Shown here: piece after piece, positions 6,960 through 15,534 of the stretch
Layout: each line of letters starts with the position of its first letter
Position numbering within the stretch: the stretch's first letter is position 1
Origin: CAYSAA01 sp964428905
Lineage (GTDB): Bacteria > Atribacterota > Phoenicimicrobiia > Phoenicimicrobiales > Stramentimicrobiaceae
Reading direction: 5' to 3'
Assembly: GCA_964428905.1 (NCBI GenBank)
Contig: CAYSAA010000168.1
Coordinates: 1 to 34,381 of the forward strand
Length of the DNA: 34,381 nt
Translations under genes and position numbers: made by a program
Notes under the pieces: generated by a model
What the model was told of the DNA's origin: nothing
The model's input: the letters and a program-made list of their open reading frames with translations, nothing else
The model's database searches: none

Positions 6960-8579
6960 ATGAGTCTTTTAACCTTACTGATCATTGCATTAATTATATA
7001 TATTATTGCTTATATGGTATATGGAAATTATTTAGACAAATTGGCTGGCGTTGATGAAAAAAGGAAGACGCCTGCTTATGCTATGACTGATGGTGTGGAT
7101 TATGTTCCGGCTAAGGCTCCGGTTTTGTTAGGCCATCATTTTGCATCGATTGCCGGTGCAGGGCCGATCACCGGACCTATCGCTGCCATTGTGTTCGGAT
7201 GGCTTCCCTGTTTTCTCTGGATTGTAATTGGTTGTGTTTTTATCGGTGGCGTGCATGATTTCTTCTCGTTATTCACTTCTTCCAGACACAAGGGATTATC
7301 TGTCGGAGAGATTATTGGACAGTATGTGGGCAAGAAAGCACGAATCTGGTTTTTGCTGTTTGCCTGGTTAACATTAGTACTCGTGGTTGCCGTTTTTACG
7401 ATTCTGACCGCTTCAGCCTTCGCTGCCAATGCCTCGGTAGCTACGGCTGGTTTTTTAATGCTGGTCATTGCTATAGGCATGGGATTTGGCATGTATCGGA
7501 TGAATATGAGTCTGTCAGCTGTCACACTTATTGGTATCATTCTGCTCTTTATAGCAATCTGGATTGGTCTGAGTGCCCCCTTCTTATTCTTTAGTCAAAT
7601 TACCTGGACCTGGATTTTAATTGTCTATATTATCCTGGCTGCAACTCTACCTGTGTGGATTCTATTACAACCCAGGGATTACCTATCCTCTTTCCTGCTC
7701 TATGCAGCCTTGATCGGTGGAGTCCTCGGTATATTTATTGTTCGACCCACTTTATCTTATCCTGCCTTTACCAGTTTCAGGACCGGCTCTGGCTTTTTGT
7801 TTCCCATGTTGTTTGTGATTATAGCCTGCGGTGCTGTTTCCGGTTTTCATTCTATGGTTGCCTCCGGTACTACGGCCAAACAATTGAGCAATGAAAAAGA
7901 CGTCAGGATGGTAGGCTATGGTGCCATGCTCTTAGAAGGTGTGCTGGCAGTTGTTGCCCTGGGAACGGCTGCGATACTCACCCAGGAAGGCCATGCAACA
8001 GGGCTGGCCGAATGGGGAGGCGCTGTTGGTGTTTTTGCCCATGGTCTGGGCAATTTTTTAGCTGGATTGGGTGTTCCGGAAGAAATCGGAATAGTCTTTG
8101 GTTCTTTAACCATTTCTGCTTTCTTAATTACTTCATTGGATACGGCAACACGTCTGGGAAGATACTGCTTTGAAGAGTTAACTTCAGAGAAATACCCGAC
8201 AATTTCTAACCGGTATGTTGGAACTTTCATCACTGTTATTGCCGGCGGAGCATTGGCGATGAGTGGGCAATGGCTGGCAATCTGGCCGTTATTTGGTTCA
8301 GCCAACCAATTGCTTGCCGGATTAGCTTTATTAAGTGCAACGGCCTGGTTGGCACATATGGGTAAAAATTATACAGCAACTTATATTCCCATGGCTTTCA
8401 TGATGATTATGACAGTCACAGCCCTGATTAACCTAATATTCAATAATTTTGGTAAGGGAAATGTCCTTCTTGGCTCAATTTCTATTCTACTCTTAATCTT
8501 AGCCAGTTTTGTTGTATATGAAGGATTCCAGGCATTGGCTAAATTCAAAGAAATAAAAGCATCGAGTGAAACTAAATAA
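6960..8579 (+). CDS. cstA: CstA-family carbon starvation / peptide-pyruvate transporter, short form
   Basis: Polytopic inner-membrane protein, 539 aa, with about 13-15 hydrophobic segments. It shows family landmarks: VDYVPAKAPVLLGHHFASIAGAGPITGP near residues 43-70, GGVHDFFSLFTSSRHKGLSVGEIIG near 97-121, GAVSGFHSMVASGTTAKQL near 285-305, and LITSLDTATRLGRYCFEE near 387-405. E. coli CstA is about 700 aa; this is the shorter version common in anaerobes and lacks the C-terminal extension. Characterised homologues (E. coli CstA and BtsT) take up peptides or pyruvate; the substrate here is unknown. The gene stands alone, with its own promoter and a palindromic terminator. Confidence 0.93.
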   Translation: MSLLTLLIIALIIYIIAYMVYGNYLDKLAGVDEKRKTPAYAMTDGVDYVPAKAPVLLGHHFASIAGAGPITGPIAAIVFGWLPCFLWIVIGCVFIGGVHDFFSLFTSSRHKGLSVGEIIGQYVGKKARIWFLLFAWLTLVLVVAVFTILTASAFAANASVATAGFLMLVIAIGMGFGMYRMNMSLSAVTLIGIILLFIAIWIGLSAPFLFFSQITWTWILIVYIILAATLPVWILLQPRDYLSSFLLYAALIGGVLGIFIVRPTLSYPAFTSFRTGSGFLFPMLFVIIACGAVSGFHSMVASGTTAKQLSNEKDVRMVGYGAMLLEGVLAVVALGTAAILTQEGHATGLAEWGGAVGVFAHGLGNFLAGLGVPEEIGIVFGSLTISAFLITSLDTATRLGRYCFEELTSEKYPTISNRYVGTFITVIAGGALAMSGQWLAIWPLFGSANQLLAGLALLSATAWLAHMGKNYTATYIPMAFMMIMTVTALINLIFNNFGKGNVLLGSISILLLILASFVVYEGFQALAKFKEIKASSETK

Positions 8580-8629
8580 GCAAAAAGTACCAATGAGAAA
8601 ATATGATTAAATATATTCCGGCAATTGAA

Positions 8630-8659
8630 AAATTAGGCTGGCAATTGCCAGCCTAATTT
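8630..8659. terminator. Perfectly palindromic terminator after cstA
   Basis: A 30-base perfect palindrome: arms AAATTAGGCTGGC (8630-8642) and GCCAGCCTAATTT (8647-8659) around AATT. The stem core is G/C-rich and the last arm ends in a short T stretch, so it would act mainly on cstA transcripts coming from the left; symmetry allows action on either strand. Confidence 0.7.
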
Positions 8660-8852
8660 ACTATATGTGTTGATAATCATTTTTTAGTTAACTTCATGAT
8701 TAAAAACAACGTAATTCAGTTTAAATTAAATTTATATTTTGAGCTATCAAAAGAAATAAAACTTACAACTAAAATGCTTGATTTTCCTATCAATTTTTAG
8801 GTAGCGGGAACTTTTACTAAGGCCTTAGAAAAATATCCGAAGGAAGTCCAAA
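8660..8852. other. AT-rich spacer before the deoxynucleoside kinase genes
   Basis: Together with 8580-8629 this makes a 273-base gap. Apart from the palindrome at 8630-8659 I see no RNA gene and no convincing promoter. A 21-codon open stretch from about 8802 (VAGTFTKALEKYPKEVQ) has no start codon with a ribosome site and is treated as chance. Confidence 0.4.
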
Positions 8853-9485
8853 ATGTACCCTCTTAAGAGTAAGCATATTGCCATTGAAGGTGCTATTGGT
8901 GCAGGGAAAACCAGTTTGGTTTTACAGTTGAGTAAAAAGTATCGTGCCAGAAGCATCCTGGAAGTAGTAGAAGAAAATCCCTTCCTATCAAGGTTTTATG
9001 AAGACATCAAGGGATATGCCTTCCAGACGCAGATTTTCTTTTTATTGAGTCGTTATGATCAACAGATGAAGGCTACCCAGCAGGATCTTTTTCGTCAGTT
9101 ATCTTTTTCCGATTATATGTTTGCCAAAGACAGGATTTTTGCCCATCTGAATCTATCAGGCAATGAACTCGCAATGTATGAGCATTTATACCAGATTATG
9201 TGTAAGGATATTCCGGCACCTGACCTGATTGTCTATTTACGAACCAGGACTGATAGGTTGATGAAGAGAATTATGTTGAGAGATCGTCCCTTTGAACGAA
9301 AAATAGCATATCAGTATATGAAGAAATTAAATGATGCTTATGAAGATTACTTTAGAAATCGTAAAAATTTTAGCCTTCAACAGTCTAAGTTGGTTATTAT
9401 TGACACAGATGAACTTGATTTTGTGGGGAACAAACAGGATCTAGAATATATCTGTCAAAAAATTTATCAGAAAGATGAAGAGTGA
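8853..9485 (+). CDS. Deoxynucleoside kinase, dGK-like
   Basis: Deoxynucleoside kinase/deoxyguanosine kinase family, 210 aa, cytosolic; phosphorylates deoxynucleosides in the salvage pathway. P-loop GAIGAGKTSL (about residues 14-23), glutamate in LEVVEENPFL, substrate-site text YAFQTQIFFLLSRYDQ, the phrase SDYMFAKDRIFA in place of the DRS motif, and an arginine-rich lid RDRPFERKIAYQYM near 150. The SDY-(F)-(A)KD version is the one seen in Firmicute dGK-type enzymes. GAAGG lies 8 bases before the ATG. It is followed after 9 bases by a second kinase, the same pairing seen as dGK and dAK in Bacillus and Lactobacillus. Which nucleoside each uses is inference. Confidence 0.9.
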   Translation: MYPLKSKHIAIEGAIGAGKTSLVLQLSKKYRARSILEVVEENPFLSRFYEDIKGYAFQTQIFFLLSRYDQQMKATQQDLFRQLSFSDYMFAKDRIFAHLNLSGNELAMYEHLYQIMCKDIPAPDLIVYLRTRTDRLMKRIMLRDRPFERKIAYQYMKKLNDAYEDYFRNRKNFSLQQSKLVIIDTDELDFVGNKQDLEYICQKIYQKDEE

Positions 9486-9494
9486 AGGTCAGGT

Positions 9495-10148
9495 ATGAAA
9501 AAATTCATTATTATTTCCGGCAATATTGGCAGCGGAAAATCCAGCTTGACTGATTTATTAAGTAAACGACTGGGGTGGAAGGCATTCTATGAAGTAGTGG
9601 AGAAGAATCCTTACCTGGAAGATTTTTATTATGATATGAAAAAATGGAGTTTCCATTTGCAGGTTTTCTTTCTTTCCAAACGTTTCAAACACCATCAGGA
9701 GATTGTGAATGATCCTTCTTCTGTGATACAGGACCGCAGTATATATGAGGATGTTGATATATTTGCCAAAAATTTGTATCAACAAGGACTGATGGATCCA
9801 CGGGATTATCACAATTATAGTGAATTATTCCGGATGATGGTCAGTTTTCTGTCTCCTCCCGATCTTATTGTTTACCTGCAATCTTCTGTACCTACTTTAA
9901 AGCAAAGAATTGCCTTGCGTGGCAGGGATTATGAAAAAAGGATTTCCAGAGAATACCTGGAACAGCTTAATACGCTCTATGAAAAATGGGTAGCAGAGTT
10001 TAATCTTTGTCCTATATTACAGGTGCCCACAGACGACCTGGATTTTGTGCAAAGACCGGAACATCTACAATTGATTGGTGATAAGATTCTGGCCAAATTA
10101 CAGGGTGTGGGAAAAGTAAACTTTCATTTCGTTGATTTTAAGGAGTAA
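9495..10148 (+). CDS. Deoxynucleoside kinase, dAK/dCK-like
   Basis: Second kinase of the pair, 217 aa. P-loop GNIGSGKSSLTDLL (about residues 8-21), VVEKNPYLEDFY, WSFHLQVFFLSKRF, the classic DRS motif in VIQDRSIYEDVDIFAKN (about 78-94), and lid RGRDYEKRISREYLEQLN. The DRS motif with IYED is characteristic of dAK/dCK-type members and distinguishes it from the upstream copy. In Lactobacillus such paired enzymes form heterodimers; that may hold here but is not shown. It lies 9 bases after the first kinase and 14 bases before birA, so kinase, kinase and birA are probably one transcript. Confidence 0.9.
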   Translation: MKKFIIISGNIGSGKSSLTDLLSKRLGWKAFYEVVEKNPYLEDFYYDMKKWSFHLQVFFLSKRFKHHQEIVNDPSSVIQDRSIYEDVDIFAKNLYQQGLMDPRDYHNYSELFRMMVSFLSPPDLIVYLQSSVPTLKQRIALRGRDYEKRISREYLEQLNTLYEKWVAEFNLCPILQVPTDDLDFVQRPEHLQLIGDKILAKLQGVGKVNFHFVDFKE

Positions 10149-10162
10149 TGTGAAAATCATTG

Positions 10163-11140
10163 ATGAATGTAAAGAGTACCAATATTCCTGTGTTGTTTTA
10201 TTTGTCTGATGAAAATTATATAACCGGAGAAGAATTAAGCGGCAAATTGGGATTTTCCCGGGTGGCAGTCTGGAAACAGGTACAGAAACTAAAAAAATTG
10301 GGTTATCATATTTCTGCTGATGCCAGGAAAGGTTATCGGGTTATTTCGCGTCCTGATATTTTATTACCAGCAGAAATTCAGAACAATCTCCATACCAAAT
10401 ATATTGGTAAAAGAATTTATTATTATGACAGGGTTAATTCTACGAATTCTGTAGCAAAAAATGTAATTAAAAATCAAAAGATTCATTTGCCAGAGGGTAC
10501 TGTAATTGTTACTGATATGCAGACAGCCGGACGTGGAAGATTAGGAAGAATTTGGTATTCTCCTCATGGTGGTATTTGGCTGACCATCGTGTTATTCCCC
10601 AATCTCGAACCGGCCTATCTATCAAAAATTACCTTAATGACTGCAGTGGTATTAGTCCGTTCCATTAAAAGTCTCTATGATATTCCGGTTCACATTAAAT
10701 GGCCCAATGACCTGCTGATAGAAAAAAAGAAATTATGTGGGATTCTAAGCGAAATGACTGCCGAATCGGATCGTATCAACTATGTACTGGTAGGGATTGG
10801 TGTAAATGCCAATATAAGAAGGGAGAATTTTCCGGAAGATATTAGGGAACAGTCAACCTCCTTGCAAGAAATATTGGGAGAGTTAATTTCTAGAATTAGA
10901 TTGGTTCAGGTAATGTTGGAAAATTTTGAAAAGTATTATGATAAACTGAAAAAAAAGCAGTTTAAACCTATTTTGAAAGAATGGAAGGAAAATACGGATA
11001 CCCTGGGGAAAAATATCACGATTGAGTCAGCAGGGCAAACTATTGCTGGTGAGGCTGTGGATATTACACCTGAAGGTGCTCTAATCTTAAGAAAAGAAAA
11101 CGGGAAGTCAATCCATGTTTTATCCGGAACGGTAAGATAG
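10163..11140 (+). CDS. birA: Bifunctional biotin-[acetyl-CoA-carboxylase] ligase / biotin repressor
   Basis: Attaches biotin to carrier proteins through biotinyl-5'-AMP and, when loaded, binds DNA to repress biotin genes. 325 aa from the ATG at 10163; a TTG directly before it is also possible. The N-terminal winged helix reads ITGEELSGKLGFSRVAVWKQVQKLKKLGY (about residues 15-45), followed by DARKGYRV. The catalytic core has DMQTAGRGRLGRIWYSPHGG (about 120-140), WPNDLLI with the catalytic Lys in HIKWPNDLL, KLCGILSEM and VGIGVNAN. The C-terminal SH3-like part includes GEAVDITPEGALIL. The repressor domain matches the BirA-type operator found at the bioY promoter next door. Confidence 0.95.
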   Translation: MNVKSTNIPVLFYLSDENYITGEELSGKLGFSRVAVWKQVQKLKKLGYHISADARKGYRVISRPDILLPAEIQNNLHTKYIGKRIYYYDRVNSTNSVAKNVIKNQKIHLPEGTVIVTDMQTAGRGRLGRIWYSPHGGIWLTIVLFPNLEPAYLSKITLMTAVVLVRSIKSLYDIPVHIKWPNDLLIEKKKLCGILSEMTAESDRINYVLVGIGVNANIRRENFPEDIREQSTSLQEILGELISRIRLVQVMLENFEKYYDKLKKKQFKPILKEWKENTDTLGKNITIESAGQTIAGEAVDITPEGALILRKENGKSIHVLSGTVR

Positions 11141-11172
11141 GTCTATCAAGTAGTATTAAAAATTCAGAATGC

Positions 11173-11201
11173 TTGACATGTTGGTTAACTATTTATATTA
11201 T
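11173..11201 (+). promoter_or_regulatory. Promoter of bioY
   Basis: A consensus TTGACA (11173-11178), a 17-base spacer and TATTAT (11196-11201). The expected transcript start, near 11208, lies inside the right half of the BirA operator. Confidence 0.75.
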
Positions 11202-11213
11202 TTAGGTTAACGA
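11182..11213. promoter_or_regulatory. BirA operator overlapping the bioY promoter
   Basis: Two GTTAAC cores (11184-11189 and 11206-11211) lie 22 bases apart. The halves read TGGTTAACT and GGTTAACGA, close to the Firmicute BirA consensus of TTGTTAACC and GGTTAACAA with a spacer of 14-16. They straddle the -10 box, so bound BirA would block transcription of bioY. BirA itself, with its winged helix, is the gene just upstream. Confidence 0.75.
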
Positions 11214-11242
11214 TATAAATTTGAAAGAGAGAATATAAACGG

Positions 11243-11791
11243 ATGTTATTCCAACATGTTTCTTTAAAATATATGATTCTTGCCTCTCTATTTGCAGCAC
11301 TGACTGGCCTGGGTGCATTCTTAGTTATCCCGGTTTACCCGGTTCCTTTCACCCTTCAGACCTTGTTTACCTATCTTTCCGCAATGCTGCTGGGTAGAAA
11401 AATAGGTGTATTAAGTCAGATGATCTATCTTTTTTTAGGTTTAGTCGGACTACCGGTCTTTGCCGCAGGGAAAGCCGGTCCGGGGGTACTATTGGGACCA
11501 ACTGGTGGCTATTTGTGGGGATTTGTAATTTCCGCTTATGTCATAGGTTATCTTGTTGAAAGAAGGAACAAACAAAACATTTGGGACTTTATCGGTGCTG
11601 GAATCATTGGCCTGTTGGTTATTAACCTTTTTGGTGTTTTTCAGTTATATTTAGTAACAAAATTAAGTCTAAAAGCGGTTTTATTGACCGGTGTTCTTCC
11701 TTTTATTGTGGGAGATTTCATTAAAATAGTTGCCGCATCATTTGTTGCACATAAATTGAAATTAACCCTTACTCTCAATAGAATGATGTGA
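11243..11791 (+). CDS. bioY: Biotin ECF transporter S component BioY
   Basis: Membrane-embedded biotin-binding subunit, 182 aa, with about six hydrophobic segments. Family phrases are VYPVPFTLQTLFTYLSAMLLG (about residues 28-48), FLGLVGLPVFAAGKAGPGVLLGPTGGYLWGF (about 62-95) and LPFIVGDFIKIVAAS near the C-terminus; the GPTGGYL and GD-K motifs are the typical biotin-site elements. No energy-coupling genes (ATPases and BioN/EcfT) are adjacent, so it must share a module encoded elsewhere or act alone. No biotin synthesis gene is in this window, so uptake may be the main source of biotin. Confidence 0.95.
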   Translation: MLFQHVSLKYMILASLFAALTGLGAFLVIPVYPVPFTLQTLFTYLSAMLLGRKIGVLSQMIYLFLGLVGLPVFAAGKAGPGVLLGPTGGYLWGFVISAYVIGYLVERRNKQNIWDFIGAGIIGLLVINLFGVFQLYLVTKLSLKAVLLTGVLPFIVGDFIKIVAASFVAHKLKLTLTLNRMM

Positions 11792-11797
11792 TATAAT
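11769..11797 (+). promoter_or_regulatory. Candidate promoter of tRNA-Pro
   Basis: A perfect TATAAT (11792-11797) lies directly after the bioY stop, with TTACTC (11769-11774) 17 bases upstream inside the bioY end. Transcription would start about 7 bases before the tRNA. Confidence 0.45.
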
Positions 11798-11810
11798 TTC
11801 ATTTATGATT

Positions 11811-11888
<78 letters not shown>

Positions 11889-12183
11889 GAGATAAACCCT
11901 GCCAATCTATTTCATTATATCTTCCCTTGGCCAATATTTTTTTTAACTCCTCTATCTTTAGAATTTTTTGTTTTTAGAATAATTTGTTTCCAGAAAAAGC
12001 CTTCCCTAATATCCTGAAATATATGTAGATAACTTTTCCTGAATAGGATAATTAGTACTATTTTACCAAAACAAGATAAATACTATTTTTCTCTCAGAAA
12101 TATAGATTAGTCATAGTAAGATAGAAAAATCTTTTTATTAGAGATGATTTATGGTAATATCAGGAATGAAAGGGGGGATTTAT
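11889..12183. other. Spacer between tRNA-Pro and the DJ-1/PfpI gene
   Basis: About 295 bases of AT-rich DNA. There is a TTGGCCAA followed by a T run (11928-11943) that could serve as a poor terminator for the tRNA, but it has no room for a loop. I see no gene, repeat or clear promoter. Confidence 0.4.
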
Positions 12184-12705
12184 ATGCAAAATTTACAAAA
12201 AATTGCCATACTTGTAGAAGACTTATACGAAGATCAGGAATTATGGTATCCTTATTATCGTTTGAAAGAAGCAGGATATGATATCAAAATTGTGGGTCCA
12301 GAGAAAAGGACCTATTATAGTAAACATCAATATCCTACATCAGTTGATCTATCAATAGCAGAAGTCAAAATAGAGGAGTTTATAGGAGTCATTATTCCCG
12401 GTGGTTATGCTCCAGACCATATTCGGCGTTCTCAGAAGATGGTCAATTTTGTGCGCAAGATATTTGAAAAAGACGGTTTGGTTGCGGCAATTTGTCATGC
12501 TCCCTGGGTGCTCATTTCAGCGGGGGTAGTAAACGAGAAGGACGCAACCTGTTTTTTTTCTATAAAAGATGATCTAATTAATGCCGGTGCTAATTACCTG
12601 GACCAGGAGGTGGTAGTTGACCATCATCTGGTAACCTCTCGTTCCCCTAAAGATTTACCGGCTTACCTGCCGGCCATTTTAAGTGTATTAAAAGATTTAA
12701 AATAA
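12184..12705 (+). CDS. DJ-1/PfpI family protein (class I glutamine amidotransferase-like)
   Basis: A cytosolic 173-aa protein with the PfpI/YhbO fold. The ATG at 12184 is chosen because AAAGGGGGG lies about 8 bases before it. The N-terminus shows KIAILVEDLYEDQELWYP with the conserved Glu; IGVIIPGGYAPDHIRR is the GG-Y loop; LVAAICHAPWVLISAGVV (about residues 97-114) is the nucleophile elbow with the reactive Cys followed by His; DHHLVTSRSPKDLPAYL is the typical C-terminal motif. Members have been described as proteases, glyoxalases or deglycases that repair glycated or damaged molecules; which applies is not settled. It precedes two unrecognised genes on the same strand. Confidence 0.9.
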   Translation: MQNLQKIAILVEDLYEDQELWYPYYRLKEAGYDIKIVGPEKRTYYSKHQYPTSVDLSIAEVKIEEFIGVIIPGGYAPDHIRRSQKMVNFVRKIFEKDGLVAAICHAPWVLISAGVVNEKDATCFFSIKDDLINAGANYLDQEVVVDHHLVTSRSPKDLPAYLPAILSVLKDLK

Positions 12706-12726
12706 AAAAGATATGGGAAACGCCTT

Positions 12727-13398
12727 ATGCGAAAAATCATATTGATGATATTACCTTACGGTATTTTATGTTTGGCTGCCTTAATCCTGGGGATGATCTG
12801 GTGGCGGATTGCTGGTGGTTGGGTACAGTTAACCAATTCTTGGGTTGCCCTATTTTTTGTTATCTCGTTTTGTGCCATTTTTCTATACCAGGAAGAAATT
12901 TATCATTTTTTTGATCACCACATGAAAAATATTTCTTTTGCGTCCGGCGGACCACTACAAAAAAATAGACATTTACCAGAAATATTTAAAGATGATCAAA
13001 AATTTCAGGAATTGATTTCCGGAACGGTAATGGTCTGGATGGAAAAAGTGAATTTGGAAAAAGAAGAGAAGAAATTACATGAGGATGATATTGCCCAGGC
13101 TATTGAGCAGTATAAAAATACTAAAAAGGAAAATACGAAGTGGCTATTTCTTTTTGCTGATTGTTATTTAGTACAGCACTGTAAAGATGTTTTATTTGAG
13201 ATCTATGAAAGGCATTATGTAACAGAGCAGATATTTCACGAAATCATTGATGAGCTGGTAATAGATGAAATGGAATCAGATGCGATTTTAGAGGCATTAA
13301 AATATCTGAGATTTATCAGAAGACAGGAGGAAGAGATTATTATTACTGAAACTGGTTCTGCTTATTGTACCTATCTGGAGCAGACAGTTCAGAAATAA
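12727..13398 (+). CDS. Membrane-anchored hypothetical protein with a possible winged-helix-like end
   Basis: A 223-aa protein I do not recognise. Two hydrophobic segments (about residues 5-25, LMILPYGILCLAALILGMIW, and 40-55, WVALFFVISFCAIFLY) form a hairpin anchor; the remaining ~165 residues are charged and presumably cytosolic. The middle is helical and lysine/glutamate-rich (EKVNLEKEEKKLHEDDIAQA). The end (DAILEALKYLRFIRRQEEEIIITETGSAYCTYLEQ) has the helix-turn-strand rhythm of a winged helix, including an IT-TG-G-like wing phrase. The start at 12727 has only a weak GGGA upstream. It lies 21 bases after the DJ-1 gene, so the two may be co-transcribed. Confidence 0.6.
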   Translation: MRKIILMILPYGILCLAALILGMIWWRIAGGWVQLTNSWVALFFVISFCAIFLYQEEIYHFFDHHMKNISFASGGPLQKNRHLPEIFKDDQKFQELISGTVMVWMEKVNLEKEEKKLHEDDIAQAIEQYKNTKKENTKWLFLFADCYLVQHCKDVLFEIYERHYVTEQIFHEIIDELVIDEMESDAILEALKYLRFIRRQEEEIIITETGSAYCTYLEQTVQK

Positions 13399-13476
13399 AA
13401 ACAAATCAAAATAAAATGAAACTACATTTGCTAACTTCTTACGATGACACTCTCAAGAAGGAAAGGTACATTAAGT

Positions 13477-15423
13477 ATGACCGATAGGATGGAACCAGCT
13501 ACCAGGGTAAACGAATTTACCCATGATATCATGGCTTTTTGTGAATCAGACCCTCATCTATTTTTAGAAATGCTTGGAGAAAGAGAACATTTCCTAACAA
13601 AAACCCCTGAAAAGATCTACCAAACTCAGGATGATCAAGCAATAGCAAATCTGAGGTTTGATGATTACTTTATTTATTCCTACACCTCAAAACACTACCA
13701 AAAGAAACCTCTAAATGTATTTTTAGCGAGAATGCTTCCTGAATATAACCTACAAGATCAAGCGATTCTGCAGGGATTCAAGCATCATATCTATAGTAGT
13801 TTTAGGGTCATCGAAGTTGCCCCCGGATTTTATTTCAAGGCAAAAGATCTTACCACAGGAAATGAATATAAAGTGAGAGAAAATGAGGCGACCCTACATT
13901 TGAAAGATAATGACTATTTTATTGGCCGGATTTTACCCTATGAAACAGACTATGCTTTATCTGTGATTAATCTATTTTTACCGGACATACCATCTTATGC
14001 TACCAAAAGAGCCCTGAAAGGATTGCCTGCTGACATTTCCCAGGAAGCAGATCCATTAATAATTGAAAAACAACTTATTCAGAAAAGCAAACAAAATTCT
14101 CTTCCAGAGCATGCTGAATCTAAGACGATTGATGATATAGAGAAGGAATTAAAAAAATATCTAAAGAAACGTCTGGGCAAAAAGGCGCCTTCTATTAAAA
14201 GTTTAAGAAAAAAGATTAATCGTGTTAAAAACCCGGTACCTATCATAAAAGAATTAGCCAAAATGATGCACATTTCTTCTCAAGAAGATTTTGCCACCTT
14301 TCAACAGCTTTTCCATAACTTTTGGAATCGTGCTCCCCGAGATGAATTTCAGGGGAAATCCCCGGAAGAAATGGCCCAAGGGAGTATGGGTCCCTTGGAA
14401 AAAGAGCTATTAGACGATTTTACGAATTATATGAAAAAAAATATGGATATTACCAAGTTTTCCAATAAAGATGAAATAGAAAAAGCGATGAAGGAATTGC
14501 AGAGAAAATGGCTTCATGAACCACAAGAAGAACTTAACGGGAAAACACCTATGCAGGCTATGGAAGAAGAGAGGAAAAAAATAAATAGCCCTCGAAAAGA
14601 TTTTCCCATTTCATTTAACATCACCCCCATAGATGTAGATTCTCAGGACCCATTCAATCTCAATGATATCAATGAAGGAGATTCTCCTGTAGCTTGCGAT
14701 GTGGAAACTTTTGTACGCTACTTTCAAGAAAATCATATCAAAGTAACTTCAAAAAATCGCTGGATACCCTTCAAGCACCTCAAATTAATTGAAAAGAATT
14801 TTATTAACCCGATCAAAGATAGTTTTACCTTTTTAGGTAAGGAAGAAGAAAGGGGTGAAGAAACAAGAAAGAAATACATACACTTTATTCACCTCTTATC
14901 TCGTGCGGAAAGACTAATCTATCATGATAAGAAGGGATATGTACAGGTCAATCAAAAACATTTTAACAAGTTCACCCAAAATAAATATGGTGATAAAACC
15001 ATTAAACTGCTGTTGGACTGGATAGAGAAAGTAAATTGGGTTAAACTACAAGCGACAGAGTATACCACATTTAATGCCCAGGAATATCAAGAAAATATCG
15101 TTAGTATTTGGGGATACTTCTATCATTTAAGACCAAATGAGAAAAAATCACCCATTGCTTTAACAAAAGAAATTTACGGTGATCCTTCCAGGGGACCAGA
15201 AGAACTTAATAAAATTGCTAAAGATTTAAATCATGCTGTAAAAAGTATTTTATTGAGGTATTTAAAATGGTTTGGGGTAATTGATACTATAGAGAAAATA
15301 ATCTTTCCAGATCTTGGGATTCGCTCTATCAAACAGTTCTGGGTTACGAAGAATGGCAAAAAATTAATTGACAGAGTAGTGAGGTATTTCTGGGAAAATG
15401 GAGAAATTGAATTTAGTAAATAA
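13477..15423 (+). CDS. Large hypothetical protein with internal W-P-GK(S/T)P repeat (648 aa)
   Basis: The ATG at 13477 follows AAGGAAAGG by 10 bases and gives 648 aa; an earlier in-frame ATG at 13444 has no ribosome site. The protein is soluble and highly charged. The N-terminal ~190 residues (FDDYFIYSYTSKHYQKKPL; DLTTGNEYKVRENEATLHL; NDYFIGRILPYETDYALS) recall a domain found in SEC-C motif proteins, but no SEC-C cysteines are present. A Lys-rich helical linker follows. Two copies of a ~35-residue unit lie at about residues 265-300 and 326-362: each has FW or KW, four residues to a Pro, then an acidic stretch, GKS/TP and a Met. The C-terminal ~230 residues contain further helical or winged-helix-like text (IDRVVRYFWENGEIE). 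Function unknown; the neighbourhood suggests an accessory or defence role. Confidence 0.7.
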   Translation: MTDRMEPATRVNEFTHDIMAFCESDPHLFLEMLGEREHFLTKTPEKIYQTQDDQAIANLRFDDYFIYSYTSKHYQKKPLNVFLARMLPEYNLQDQAILQGFKHHIYSSFRVIEVAPGFYFKAKDLTTGNEYKVRENEATLHLKDNDYFIGRILPYETDYALSVINLFLPDIPSYATKRALKGLPADISQEADPLIIEKQLIQKSKQNSLPEHAESKTIDDIEKELKKYLKKRLGKKAPSIKSLRKKINRVKNPVPIIKELAKMMHISSQEDFATFQQLFHNFWNRAPRDEFQGKSPEEMAQGSMGPLEKELLDDFTNYMKKNMDITKFSNKDEIEKAMKELQRKWLHEPQEELNGKTPMQAMEEERKKINSPRKDFPISFNITPIDVDSQDPFNLNDINEGDSPVACDVETFVRYFQENHIKVTSKNRWIPFKHLKLIEKNFINPIKDSFTFLGKEEERGEETRKKYIHFIHLLSRAERLIYHDKKGYVQVNQKHFNKFTQNKYGDKTIKLLLDWIEKVNWVKLQATEYTTFNAQEYQENIVSIWGYFYHLRPNEKKSPIALTKEIYGDPSRGPEELNKIAKDLNHAVKSILLRYLKWFGVIDTIEKIIFPDLGIRSIKQFWVTKNGKKLIDRVVRYFWENGEIEFSK

Positions 15424-15534
15424 TTATTCATTTTTGGTTTATGTCGCATGACCCGGAAGTAGATACGAACAGACCTGTTTACAACCTTCCATTCTTCCAA
15501 CATTGCATTCATGCATTCATCTTTGCCTAAATAA

